From: an uncultured Bacilli bacterium
GTDB taxonomy: Bacteria; Bacillota_I; Bacilli_A; RF39; UBA660
Assembly (NCBI GenBank): GCA_944332475.1
Contig: CALVKA010000003.1
Coordinates: 62,001-126,000, forward strand
Direction of reading: 5' to 3'
Length of the DNA stretch: 64,000 nt
The notes below the pieces were generated by a model. It saw nothing but the letters and a program-made list of their open reading frames with translations, was not told the origin of the DNA and ran no database searches. The position numbers were made by a program, and so were the translations under genes. Position 1 is the stretch's first letter, and each line of letters starts with the position of its first letter. Below, piece after piece: positions 54,452-63,228 of this stretch.

Positions 54452-54530
54452 AGTCCACCTCTATTTTTATTATAGCATACATTACTTTATTGTTTTACAT
54501 TTTTGTGTTATTCTATATTCGGGTGATAGA

Positions 54531-54998
54531 ATGATTAAAGTGTGTTTTGTTTGTTTAGGAAATATTTGTCGTAGTCCTATGGCAGAATTTATTTTTAAAG
54601 ATATGATAAAAAAGGAAAATTTAGAAGATAAAATAAGTGTTTGTTCAATGGCAACTAGTACGGAAGAAGTTGGGAATATGATGCATCCTGGAGCAAAAAG
54701 TGAATTAGATAAAAATCATATTCCTTATACTTATCATCAAGTTAGAGTATTAAGTCAGGATGATTATGCAAAATATGATTATTTTATAGGAATGGATGCT
54801 TCTAACGTATTTCATATAAAACGTATATTTGGTGAAGATAAAGATAGTAAAGTTTTTAAATTATTAAATTTTAGTGAAAGTGATAAAGATATATCTGATC
54901 CTTGGTATACAGGAGACTTTACTACTACTTATCAAGATATTGTAGTTGGTTGTAAAGCATTTTTAGATTTTTTAAAAGATGAAAATAATATAAACTAA
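54531..54998 (+). CDS. Low-molecular-weight protein-tyrosine phosphatase
   Basis: 155 residues, the expected size. P-loop VCLGNICRSPMAEF (Cys-x5-Arg-Ser) near residues 7-14 and the general-acid motif DPWYTGDF near the C-terminus. It removes phosphate from tyrosine or arginine side chains in the cytosol; no partner kinase is adjacent. The longest frame starts at 54381, but that part lies antisense to the IMPase gene. ATG 54531 with GGGTGA upstream is the start. Confidence 0.92.
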   Translation: MIKVCFVCLGNICRSPMAEFIFKDMIKKENLEDKISVCSMATSTEEVGNMMHPGAKSELDKNHIPYTYHQVRVLSQDDYAKYDYFIGMDASNVFHIKRIFGEDKDSKVFKLLNFSESDKDISDPWYTGDFTTTYQDIVVGCKAFLDFLKDENNIN

Positions 54999-55026
54999 AA
55001 AAAGCCTTATTTTTAGGCTTTTTTTG
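54997..55026. terminator. Bidirectional terminator
   Basis: AAAAAAAGCCT pairs with AGGCTTTTTTT around a short loop (54996-55026), between the converging phosphatase and permease genes. Confidence 0.85.
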
Positions 55027-56161
55027 GTTTTTTCTTTGTTTTTTCTTCTAATTTGGTATTTACATTTGTTTTTATAATACTATAGACAATAGATGATATA
55101 GGAACACTTAATAACATACCTATTATTCCACCAATACTAGCACCTATTGTTACAGCGACTAAGACCCAGATACCAGGTAATCCAACTGATTTACCTACTA
55201 CTTTAGGATAAATTAAGTTACCTTCTATTTGTTGTAGAATAATGATAAAGATAATAAAGATTAAAGCTTTAGTAGGATCTATCATTAAGATTAAGAAAGC
55301 TCCAATAAATGTTCCAATGAATGCTCCAAAGACTGGTATTAATGCGGTAAAACCTACTAATACAGATATAGTTGAAGCATATGGTATTTGTAATATAAAC
55401 ATACCTATAAAACATAATATACCAATGATTAGGGCTTCTAGACATTGTCCACTTATAAAATTACCAAAGGTTGTATTAGAAAGTGCAGCAATTTCTTTAA
55501 GACGTTTTTCTTTCTTTTCAGGAAGATAAGCTTTTATTATTTTATTTAGTTGTCTTCCTAAATCTTCTTTTTTCAATAATACGTATATAGCAAAAACAAT
55601 TCCTAAAACAAATGATGTTATAGTACCAATAACAGTTGATGCTACTCCGACTGTTGTTTCAACAATTTCTTCTTTATTGTTATCTACATAATTTGTTATT
55701 TCAACTTTAATTTTATCAAAATTATTTGTAAATTTATTGATATCTTTTTCTTTAATTCCAATATTATCTAACAACTTCATAGTTTCTTGTTTATAAGAAT
55801 CAAAGTTTTCTGTAAATATTTCTGTCGTGTTTTGTAGTTGAGGAATTAATAATCCTAATATTAAAGCTAATAAAGCAATAATAATTAAGAAAGTTGTAAT
55901 TACTGATGTTGGTCTTTTTAGACATTGCCATGTCTTGGTATTTTTTTCATTTAGTTTTTTAAACAATTTGTTTTCAACAACATTAAGTAAAACATTTAAA
56001 ACAAAGGCAATCATAGCACCAATAATAAAAGGCATAAATATTTTTATAATGTAAGTAATAAATGACCAAATTGGTTTTATATAAATAAAGATAAAGATAA
56101 GAATTATGGTAAAGAAAATTAATTCCATAATAGTTCTTTTATTTTTTTCTAAATTAAACAT
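55013..56161 (-). CDS. AI-2E-family transporter (YtvI/PerM type)
   Basis: 382 residues, about eight helices. Landmarks: FMPFIIGAMIAFVLNVLLN, a long extracytoplasmic segment (about 115-175), FVLGIVFAIYVLLKKEDL and the conserved loop TISVLVGFTALIPVFGAFIGTFIGAFLI. Family members export diverse small solutes or Na+; autoinducer-2 export is one case. A single gene. Confidence 0.85.
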   Translation of the reverse strand: MFNLEKNKRTIMELIFFTIILIFIFIYIKPIWSFITYIIKIFMPFIIGAMIAFVLNVLLNVVENKLFKKLNEKNTKTWQCLKRPTSVITTFLIIIALLALILGLLIPQLQNTTEIFTENFDSYKQETMKLLDNIGIKEKDINKFTNNFDKIKVEITNYVDNNKEEIVETTVGVASTVIGTITSFVLGIVFAIYVLLKKEDLGRQLNKIIKAYLPEKKEKRLKEIAALSNTTFGNFISGQCLEALIIGILCFIGMFILQIPYASTISVLVGFTALIPVFGAFIGTFIGAFLILMIDPTKALIFIIFIIILQQIEGNLIYPKVVGKSVGLPGIWVLVAVTIGASIGGIIGMLLSVPISSIVYSIIKTNVNTKLEEKTKKKPKKA

Positions 56162-56278
56162 AACATCCTCCTCTTAATTGTTTAACATTTTATCATAATT
56201 ATTCAGTTTTTTCAACAGAAAAGGATTACGGTATTTTAACAATAATATGATATCCAACTTGTAGGAATTTGCTCCATA

Positions 56279-56314
56279 AGAAAAAGGACTAGTCAATAAA
56301 ATGTCCTTTTTTTA
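56279..56314 (-). terminator. Terminator of the 323-residue unknown gene
   Basis: AAAAAGGAC (56281-56289) pairs with GTCCTTTTT (56303-56311), then T-rich on the minus strand. Confidence 0.75.
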
Positions 56315-57283
56315 ATTTTTCAAAGTTAATTTTTTTGCTGGTTCACTTGGAACTTCTTGTAAACGATAATCTGTTCCATCTTCCATAGTAAAGTCAAAAC
56401 CATCACTCAAAGTTCTATCAACTTTTTCAACTACAAACTGTTTTTTGCCAAATGAGTGTGTAGGAACATAAAAGTATAATTTAAAATTAGAAATTTGTGA
56501 AGCTTCTTCATCATCCAAAAAGCGAATAGGTTGAAGTTCTGGTTCTTCTTCATTAGCTCCCCAGACATCTCTAAACATAATGCCGTCATGATGATGCCAT
56601 AATCCCATTATACCAACAGGTTGATTTTCTCCTACGATAGCGAATTGTATAGGTACATCTTCACCACATGCACCAGTAAATTTCTCTGTAGATCCATATG
56701 CCAAATATCTGGCATCAGGAAAACTATATGTACCATCAAGTTTAATGTCCATTGCTAATACATCAGTCAACAATTTTTCTTCTTTACTTTTATAACGATA
56801 ATCATAAAAAAGATTTATTTTTTCTATAGGTATTTTATTTTCTTTAATATAATCAAATAATTCATCTGACATCATCAAACCATATACAGTATAATCATCA
56901 ACTTTTCGAGCCTCTTCATCGCTATATTGTTCAAAGTAATATTCAATATCATTAAAATCTTGACCATATGCGTGAACCTCAGGGAGAAAATAGCCACTAT
57001 TTTGTACACAATCTGCATTTGGTACACCAATAAATGCAACAGGACCTATTTCTTTACAATATCCAAATCCTGCACAATAACCTGATATATCATTAAGTTC
57101 CATTACTTGATCATAGGAATATGTACCTTTTAATAAAAAATCTCTACACCCTACTCTATCTCTACTAAACATAAATAAATGTCCAGCTGCATAATCAACA
57201 CCAAAATCGCGACCTGGATTAGCTATTTTTAAAAGTCCTTCTAAAAATCTTGCTTTAATTCTTCCTTTAATATTATCAAACAT
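56312..57283 (-). CDS. Cytosolic protein of unknown function
   Basis: 323 residues, no signal peptide. Distinct segments are GRDFGVDYAAGHLFMFSRDR, SGYCAGFGYCKEIGPVAFIG, ADCVQNSGYFLPEVHAYG and GLWHHHDGIMFRDVWG, the last with three His in a row. Acidic, many aromatic residues and about five Cys. Not recognised. AGGAGG SD. Its upstream sequence overlaps a doubtful 60-residue frame. Confidence 0.6.
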   Translation of the reverse strand: MFDNIKGRIKARFLEGLLKIANPGRDFGVDYAAGHLFMFSRDRVGCRDFLLKGTYSYDQVMELNDISGYCAGFGYCKEIGPVAFIGVPNADCVQNSGYFLPEVHAYGQDFNDIEYYFEQYSDEEARKVDDYTVYGLMMSDELFDYIKENKIPIEKINLFYDYRYKSKEEKLLTDVLAMDIKLDGTYSFPDARYLAYGSTEKFTGACGEDVPIQFAIVGENQPVGIMGLWHHHDGIMFRDVWGANEEEPELQPIRFLDDEEASQISNFKLYFYVPTHSFGKKQFVVEKVDRTLSDGFDFTMEDGTDYRLQEVPSEPAKKLTLKN

Positions 57284-57458
57284 ACAAAATCCTCCTAAAA
57301 AAGTAAATATTGTTGTATATAATATATGAAATTTCGGAAAAAGTAAATAGTTTTACAAAAAACCAGTGTAGATTCTTTTGATAAGGTGTTGTTGGTTCTG
57401 ATAATAAATCAAGTGTTGCTTTTATTATTACAGGTAGTTGACAATCTTCTTTTGTCAT
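57276..57458 (-). CDS. Doubtful 60-residue frame, possible gene remnant
   Basis: Starts 9 bases after the upstream stop with GGAG 7 bases before ATG, so it could be translated. The first 35 residues (MTKEDCQLPVIIKATLDLLS on) look protein-like. The rest is hydrophobic and aromatic and runs through the promoter and SD of the next gene, as expected of a truncated frame. It may be the N-terminal stub of a lost gene. Confidence 0.25.
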   Translation of the reverse strand: MTKEDCQLPVIIKATLDLLSEPTTPYQKNLHWFFVKLFTFSEISYIIYNNIYFFRRILYV

Positions 57459-57467
57459 ATTATACTC

Positions 57468-58091
57468 CTACAAATTAATTTTTTCTTCAACTTCAATATT
57501 TTTGTTTATTAGGTTTTTAAAGTTAGTAAAATCTTCTTTAGAGCCAACCACCATTCCATAATGAATTGGTATTACTTTCTTTGGATTGATTTTATTTGTA
57601 AACGTTGCTGCTTCTTGGTAGTCCATCGTATAAGTACCACCAATTGGTATTAGTAAAATATCACATTTTATATTTTCATTTTCTTCTAAAGCATCAGTAT
57701 CTCCTAAGATGTAGTAGGTTTCATTATCTAGGGTTATAACATAGCCAAGCCAATTATTTTCTTTAGGATGAAAAGCTTTATTTTTATTATAAGATGGTAC
57801 TGTTTTTATATTAATACTATCTATATTTAACTCTTCATTAGGCTTCATTATTATAATATTTTCTTTAGAAAAACCTAGATTAAGAGATTCTTCTAAAATA
57901 TCACTTGGTCCTATGATTATGGTATCTTCTTTTTTTATTTTTAAAATATCTTCACTAGAGAAATGATCCCAGTGAGTATGAGTTATAAATATATAATCTG
58001 CATCATGTAGTTCTTCTGTTTTTAAAGGATCAAAGTAAAGTGTTTTTTCTTTCATAATTTTAATACTACTTTGACAATTAACTGTTAACAT
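57468..58091 (-). CDS. MBL-fold metal-dependent hydrolase
   Basis: 207 residues. The family zinc motif is FITHTHWDHFS (HxHxDH variant), followed by IPIGGTYTMDYQEA, GDTDAL and IPIHYGMVVGS with late His. It resembles UPF0173/YtkL-type small beta-lactamase-fold hydrolases, whose substrates are mostly unknown. It follows the ASCH-nucleotidyltransferase gene by 19 bases, likely same transcript. Confidence 0.85.
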   Translation of the reverse strand: MLTVNCQSSIKIMKEKTLYFDPLKTEELHDADYIFITHTHWDHFSSEDILKIKKEDTIIIGPSDILEESLNLGFSKENIIIMKPNEELNIDSINIKTVPSYNKNKAFHPKENNWLGYVITLDNETYYILGDTDALEENENIKCDILLIPIGGTYTMDYQEAATFTNKINPKKVIPIHYGMVVGSKEDFTNFKNLINKNIEVEEKINL

Positions 58092-58110
58092 ATAAATCTT
58101 CCTTTCTTTT

Positions 58111-59076
58111 TTATTCCCAGGGAATAATAGTTAATTTAGGCCATTTTTCTTTCCATCTTTTGGTTTTAAGTTCATAATCTTTTTTTATAAAATCAATTTT
58201 TACGGGTCTTATAATTAGAGAAAATAAATCTTCTAATCCATAAGGAGCATATATTTTTAATTTATCATTTTCTAATCTAACACCTAGACAAGTAATTGTT
58301 GTTCCCCATCTTGCGATAGCATCTTCTATTGAGCTATATGGTTTTATTACTCGGTTATATTTTTTTATCCAGATGGGAACACGAGATTCATTCTTTATAT
58401 CAGTTTTAACATTTAAATCTTTTAAAGTTTTTTCTAAAGCTTTAATTATTTTATCTTCCTTTTCATAAGAAGTATCTTTATCATAATAGACAATATCATA
58501 GTCTGATATATTTTTATCTATAGGATATCTATGAAAATAGTTAAAGACTGTTTGATTTATAGCTCCAGCACCAAGATAATAATTTTTAAAATCATTGTTT
58601 TCTTTTTGATAAATTTCTAGTCTTTTTAATATTTCTATTAATTTTTTATTTTTATTTAAGATTGTTTCTAATTGTTTAGACATAATTTCTTCATTAAAAT
58701 CCCAGATATTTAGTCTACCTATAGAATAAATAGGATAAGCTAAGACTTCTAAATCATCTAAAATCCAAGCATATCTACCCTCTTTATACTCTCCACAAAT
58801 ATATTCTTGGTAATTATCTTTTTTTAGTTTTTCAATCCATTCTTTAGTCATTTTGATACAATCTTTTAAATTAACTTTACAAATAATTTGACCATATGAA
58901 TAATTTTTATCTTTAATAAAAGGTATTAGTTCTTTATTTTCTTTAGTTACTTTAGAAACACTTGCGTGAATGTATAGTTCTCCGCGATATGATGTTTTCC
59001 AAGAACGAGTTTCTATTTTTTTTACTTTTTCTTTAATTAAAGTTGCATATGGTTCTTTGATACTAAGTACTTTCAT
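58111..59076 (-). CDS. ASCH domain fused to a DUF925-type nucleotidyltransferase-like domain
   Basis: 321 residues. The N-terminal 125 residues are ASCH-like: MKVLSIKEPYATLIKEKVKK, ETRSWKTSYRGELYIHAS and GRYAWILDDLEVL. After a helical linker (to about 165) comes YLGAGAINQTVFNYFHRYP, then DYDIVYYDKDTSYEKED with acidic metal-binding residues and the closing region GLEDLFSLIIRP, as in DUF925 nucleotidyltransferases. ASCH domains bind RNA or nucleotides. A combined role in RNA or nucleotide modification is inferred. The domains usually occur in separate proteins. Confidence 0.75.
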   Translation of the reverse strand: MKVLSIKEPYATLIKEKVKKIETRSWKTSYRGELYIHASVSKVTKENKELIPFIKDKNYSYGQIICKVNLKDCIKMTKEWIEKLKKDNYQEYICGEYKEGRYAWILDDLEVLAYPIYSIGRLNIWDFNEEIMSKQLETILNKNKKLIEILKRLEIYQKENNDFKNYYLGAGAINQTVFNYFHRYPIDKNISDYDIVYYDKDTSYEKEDKIIKALEKTLKDLNVKTDIKNESRVPIWIKKYNRVIKPYSSIEDAIARWGTTITCLGVRLENDKLKIYAPYGLEDLFSLIIRPVKIDFIKKDYELKTKRWKEKWPKLTIIPWE

Positions 59077-59150
59077 TTTATCTCCTCTTTTTTATTATAG
59101 CATAAAATTTATTTTTTAGTTTTTTTGTGATATAATTCTTGGTGATGTAT

Positions 59151-59795
59151 ATGAAAGACAAAGCTTTTTTGAATTTTTATTATTTATTTTGGATATTTAT
59201 AGTAGGTTGTGTTGTAGGATGGTTGGTCGAAGGTGCATTTTCTTTAATTCGCTATCAAGAACTTGTAAATCATTCTGCTCTTGTTGTAGGACCTTTTAAT
59301 GTAGCCTATGGTCTTTCGGCGTGTTGTTTATCAATGTTATTATATAAATATAGAGATGATGGTCTATTAAAAATTTTTGCAATCGGTTTTGTAGGTGGAT
59401 CAATAGTAGAATATATTATGAGTTGGGGAATGGAATTAGTTTTAGGATTTACCGCCTGGGACTATTCTAATAAATTTTTAAATATTAATGGAAGAATTTG
59501 TTTTACGTATTCTTTATTCTGGGGACTTTTAGCAATCGTTTGGATAAAATATATTTATCCATATATGATTAAACAAATTAAAAAGATAGATATAGATTTT
59601 GGTAAAAAAATAATGAAGTTTTTAATTATATTTTTAATATTAGATTTAATTTTAACATTTAGTGCAATTGAAAGAGCAAGAAGAAAAGAAGATGGTATTC
59701 CACCAAGTAATTCTTATGAGGTCTTTTTAGATAAGACGTTTAATCAAAAATATTTACATAATATGTTTAATAATAACTGGGGTGAAAGAAAATGA
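59151..59795 (+). CDS. Putative ABC-transporter type IV (CmpB-like) membrane protein
   Basis: 214 residues, about six helices. Motifs FIVGCVVGWLVEGAFSLIRY, VVGPFNVAYGLSA and FVGGSIVEYIMSWGMELVLGFTAWDYSN fit the PF06541-type family, common in Bacillota; its transport role is not proven. The start is ATG 59151 with GGTGAT upstream, not the TTG at 59139. TATAAT at 59131-59136 is a likely -10. It overlaps the next gene by 4 bases (ATGA). Confidence 0.75.
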   Translation: MKDKAFLNFYYLFWIFIVGCVVGWLVEGAFSLIRYQELVNHSALVVGPFNVAYGLSACCLSMLLYKYRDDGLLKIFAIGFVGGSIVEYIMSWGMELVLGFTAWDYSNKFLNINGRICFTYSLFWGLLAIVWIKYIYPYMIKQIKKIDIDFGKKIMKFLIIFLILDLILTFSAIERARRKEDGIPPSNSYEVFLDKTFNQKYLHNMFNNNWGERK

Positions 59796-60877
59796 GAATT
59801 GTTGTTTTTACATGTAATACTGGTGGCGGTCATAATGCTTGCGCTAGGTATATTCAAGAAGAGTTTCAGAGTCGTGGTGTTGAATGTGACATAAAAGATT
59901 ATATGGAGCTTGCTGGCAAAAATGCTTCTAGTCTTGCAGAAAAGATGTATCTGGATTCTACTCATGGAAACGGAAAGATGTTTGGTAGTGTTTATAAATT
60001 AGGAGAACTTTATAGTAAAACAAAAATACCTAGTCCTGTTTATGGACTCAATAAACTTATCAAATATAAACTTTATCGTTATTTGATGGATTATCAATAT
60101 GATTTGGCAATCGGAACTCAGTTATTTGCGTGCCTTGGGCTTACCGCTGTGAAAAAAGAATACCCCATTTGCTTTATTAATGTTGCGACAGATTATGAAT
60201 GCATTCCATTTTGGGAAGAAACAAAACCTGATTATTTTGTGATTCCTAGTTCACTTCTTATGCAACGTTTTATGGACAAGGGATTTTCTAAAGATATTTT
60301 GTTGCCAATTGGTATTCCAATTTCGTCACGTTTTTTAGATAGTAAGGAATCTTGCGAATTTCCTAAAGATAAAGATATGATTCTTCTTACGTCTGGTAGT
60401 ATGGGGTTTGGAGACTTAAAAAACATTGTTTTAAGGTTGTTAGAAGAAATTCATGATACTTATTTAGTTGTGGTCTGTGGAAATAACAAAAAAATGAAGA
60501 AAGAGTTAGAAATGATTCAAAATGATTATTTAATTGTGAAAGGATTCATTCATAATATGGGAGAATATATGAAAGCTAGCACAATAGTTATTACCAAACC
60601 TGGAGGAGTTACGACAACTGAAGTTGTGGAGCTTCGAAAGCCTTTAATTTTAATGATGCCAATTCCAGGCGTTGAAGATTATAATGCTAGTTTTTTTGAA
60701 AATCATCAAATGGCATTAAAAGCAAATAATACGGAAGAGTTAGTTATAAAAACAAAATGGTTACTAGAAAATAAAAATATACAGGAAGAGTTGGTTCGAA
60801 ATCAAGAGAAGTATATTCATCCCTATTCTGCCAAAGCTTTAGTAGATTTTGTTTTGGAACATATGAAAAAGTCATGA
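59792..60877 (+). CDS. Glycolipid glycosyltransferase, MGDG synthase/UgtP-like (GT28)
   Basis: 361 residues. The N-terminal GGGHNACARYIQEEF is the family loop. The C-terminal GT28 domain has DMILLTSGSMGFGDLKN, a YLIVKGFIHNMGEYMKAS block and ITKPGGVTTTEVVELRKPLILM, which bind the nucleotide sugar. It probably adds glucose or galactose to diacylglycerol at the inner membrane surface; a MurG-like role is less likely because lipid II genes are absent. The ATGA overlap with the upstream membrane-protein gene implies coupled translation. Confidence 0.85.
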   Translation: MRIVVFTCNTGGGHNACARYIQEEFQSRGVECDIKDYMELAGKNASSLAEKMYLDSTHGNGKMFGSVYKLGELYSKTKIPSPVYGLNKLIKYKLYRYLMDYQYDLAIGTQLFACLGLTAVKKEYPICFINVATDYECIPFWEETKPDYFVIPSSLLMQRFMDKGFSKDILLPIGIPISSRFLDSKESCEFPKDKDMILLTSGSMGFGDLKNIVLRLLEEIHDTYLVVVCGNNKKMKKELEMIQNDYLIVKGFIHNMGEYMKASTIVITKPGGVTTTEVVELRKPLILMMPIPGVEDYNASFFENHQMALKANNTEELVIKTKWLLENKNIQEELVRNQEKYIHPYSAKALVDFVLEHMKKS

Positions 60878-60897
60878 TTTGTTTCATGACTTTTTGT
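60865..60897. terminator. Bidirectional terminator after the glycosyltransferase gene
   Basis: AAAAAGTCATGA (60866-60877) pairs with TCATGACTTTTT (60884-60895). It overlaps both stop regions. Confidence 0.9.
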
Positions 60898-61726
60898 TTT
60901 TTGTTTTATTGATTATTAATAATATAACATCTATAAATACTGGAATTACAAATATGAAGTAACCAATATATAGTAACACCTTGATTTCTGTTGTTTTATT
61001 TTTTATTTTGTTGATTAATAAATTATTGGCAATTGGTTTTGACTTACAGATTAATATTACTATTATACTAATTATCCATAATAATCCTATTACTCCTGAT
61101 GGTTCTTTTGTACCTTGTTCTATGATTTCTAATGTTGCTTTTGTAATTACTTTTTCATCACTTTTTTCTTTTGAAATAATATTTCCATCTTTATCTTTAA
61201 TAACTAAGTATGTTACTTCTTTCTCTCCATTTTTTCCTTCTTGTACTACTTTTTCTGTTCCTTTTTCTAATTCATTATTTTTTTGATATTCCGTTTTGTA
61301 CTTGATTTGTTCTTTTTCCGTAATGCTTTCTTGGTATTGACAACTGCCATCTTCTGTATTTGCTGATGCATTATAATTGATGGCTGTACTATCCATACAT
61401 CCTTCTACTTTGGCTATACAACTGCCATCATCGGCTGTGGCATTAGCATTATAGTTAATTGCATTAGAATCGGTACATCCATATACATGAGCTGGTGCAC
61501 TATATGTGCTAGATGAGTCTCCATAAGAGGAACTTCCTGAGCTAGAACTACTACCTCCACTACATGTACAAGAAGGACTTAATGAACCATCTGCACATAT
61601 CGTTCTACCACTACTATCACAGCCGGCTACCCCTCCATGCCATGAGCAACATCCTCTTTGAGCATATGTTCCTAATGGAAATATAAATATTGTTCCTAAT
61701 AAAATTAAAAATACTACTTTTTTCAC
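60884..61726 (-). CDS. Secreted, membrane-tethered protein with GCxD-x-NYN-x-DDGSC repeats
   Basis: 280 residues. Signal peptide 1-22, then a cysteine-rich block RGCCSWHGGVAGCDSSGRTI with SPSCTC, a Ser/Gly stretch, and two repeats GCTDSNAINYNANATADDGSC and GCMDSTAINYNASANTEDGS. A helical region follows, then two C-terminal helices (about 205-225, 250-272). The GCCSWHGGV block occurs in several uncharacterised Gram-positive exoproteins. The DDGSC repeats are better known from Bacteroidota surface proteins and probably bind Ca2+. Function unknown. Confidence 0.7.
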   Translation of the reverse strand: MKKVVFLILLGTIFIFPLGTYAQRGCCSWHGGVAGCDSSGRTICADGSLSPSCTCSGGSSSSSGSSSYGDSSSTYSAPAHVYGCTDSNAINYNANATADDGSCIAKVEGCMDSTAINYNASANTEDGSCQYQESITEKEQIKYKTEYQKNNELEKGTEKVVQEGKNGEKEVTYLVIKDKDGNIISKEKSDEKVITKATLEIIEQGTKEPSGVIGLLWIISIIVILICKSKPIANNLLINKIKNKTTEIKVLLYIGYFIFVIPVFIDVILLIINKTKNKKS

Positions 61727-61845
61727 TTCTTACACCTACTACTCTCTTTCTGACCAATTCGATATTAGTATACTCTCTTTATATTTATTTGGCAGATTTT
61801 TCCATGAATGTAGGTTCTAGCTACTGTGAATTGTAGTATTTCTTT

Positions 61846-62310
61846 CTAAATTTCTATTAATTTATGATTTTCGCTTTTTATAAATTTTACTAAATCTTCA
61901 TATTGTAAAGATAATGTTGCGGTATTTCTATTTGGATGAACTAAGACTTTCTTTCCTTTTAATTCTTTATCTAGTACGACTGTTACTTTATTTTCTTTAT
62001 CATTTATAATGGCAAGAGGAGTTACTGAGCCCGGTATGATACCTAATATTTCTTCTAGACTTTCAGGAGATGCGAAATGAAATCTAGTTACTCCTAACGT
62101 TTCAGATAATGCTTTTAGATTTACTTGTTTATCTTCTTTTAACATATATAAGAAGTATTCTTTTTTGTGGGTTTTTAAAAATAAGTTTTTGCAACCAATA
62201 CCAGCAATTTGTGGTACTTTTTCTTGTGCTTCTTCTACTGTATATACAGCAGGATGTTCTACTTCTTCATAAGAAATATTTAATTCTGTTAATTTTTCTT
62301 CTATTGTCAT
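61846..62310 (-). CDS. YbaK/ProX-type prolyl-tRNA editing domain protein (PrdX-like)
   Basis: 154 residues. Family blocks: VEHPAVYTVEEAQEK, GIGCKNLFLKTHKKEYFLYML, TRFHFASPESLEEILG, GSVTPLAIIND and the closing HPNRNTATLSLQYEDLVKF. Such trans-editing enzymes remove alanine (or a similar residue) wrongly loaded on tRNA-Pro. GGTGA SD. A single gene. Confidence 0.9.
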   Translation of the reverse strand: MTIEEKLTELNISYEEVEHPAVYTVEEAQEKVPQIAGIGCKNLFLKTHKKEYFLYMLKEDKQVNLKALSETLGVTRFHFASPESLEEILGIIPGSVTPLAIINDKENKVTVVLDKELKGKKVLVHPNRNTATLSLQYEDLVKFIKSENHKLIEI

Positions 62311-62340
62311 ATAATCACCTGTTTTTATTTTACCATTATT

Positions 62341-62372
62341 AAAAAAAGAAGTCCATTTTTAAGACTTCTTTT
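62341..62372 (-). terminator. Terminator of the zinc-ribbon anchored protein gene
   Basis: AGAAGTC (62348-62354) pairs with GACTTCT (62363-62369), then seven T on the minus strand. Confidence 0.8.
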
Positions 62373-62374
62373 GA

Positions 62375-63151
62375 TTATTCTTTTACTACTACATATTTTT
62401 GTATGGTTTCTGCGGAAAAGTTGTTTGCTGTTAAATCAATCTCTACATTTGATGTATCTGTTAATGGATAATAGATTGCTCCCATGTTTTCATCTAGTTG
62501 TACAACTAAAGCCTCTACTCCGTTATTTAAGGTAACATTATATCTTTGTACCTCATATACACCTTCCCAATATGGATTGGATGCATAAAAATCAGCATCT
62601 TCTTGTGCACTACTATAACCGCTGTACATAAATGATATTGTTGAACACTCTAAATTTGTACTAAAATACATTTTTAAGGTATCAGAATCTTCTGAACGAC
62701 TACTATCGGCACATTCATTTTGTACGATAAAGGTAACAGTATCGTCGCCTTCACCGACGGTAGTTTCAAATGATTCTCCTGTAGCTTGTTGTTCTGTTTC
62801 TTGTTGGGAAGAATTATTATTGTTTTTGGTAGTAGACTCTTCTTGATGGAAGACTAAGAAGTATATAGCAAGTCCTATTATAGCTAATACCAAGACTCCG
62901 ATAATAATTCCTATTATTATTTTATTATTTTTGTTTCCATTCGTTGATGGTTGCTGTGGTGATGGAGACATTGTTGGTACTGGTTGGTTGCTATTTACTC
63001 CATTATTTGTTTCGTTTTGTTGGGGATTATTTTGCATATTAGTAGTTTGTGTAGTAGTTGTACTTTGATTAAAACCACTTAATGGCATACCACATGCCGT
63101 ACAGAAGGATGCTCCTTCCCTATTATCTGTTCCACATCTTGGACACTTCAT
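62375..63151 (-). CDS. Zinc-ribbon, single-helix membrane protein with outer domain
   Basis: 258 residues. Zinc ribbon CPRCG and CTACG (3-20), an Asn/Gln/Pro/Thr-rich linker (25-75), one helix (about 78-102) and an extracytoplasmic domain (105-258) that includes two Cys. Domain layout is like other Bacillota ribbon-anchored proteins of unknown function. A single gene with TTACACC (GGTGTAA) SD. Third zinc-ribbon membrane protein in the window. Confidence 0.7.
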   Translation of the reverse strand: MKCPRCGTDNREGASFCTACGMPLSGFNQSTTTTQTTNMQNNPQQNETNNGVNSNQPVPTMSPSPQQPSTNGNKNNKIIIGIIIGVLVLAIIGLAIYFLVFHQEESTTKNNNNSSQQETEQQATGESFETTVGEGDDTVTFIVQNECADSSRSEDSDTLKMYFSTNLECSTISFMYSGYSSAQEDADFYASNPYWEGVYEVQRYNVTLNNGVEALVVQLDENMGAIYYPLTDTSNVEIDLTANNFSAETIQKYVVVKE

Positions 63152-63228
63152 ATTTACACCTCTATACTCTCTTTTTATACTTTCATCTTATCATTCACGA
63201 GTGATGCTGTCAATTTAAATAGAAGAGT

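Noticed and set aside
54381-54530. N-terminal extension of the LMW phosphatase
   Set aside because: Overlaps the start of the IMPase gene on the other strand and precedes the GGGTGA SD; the family begins at MIKVCFVCLGN.
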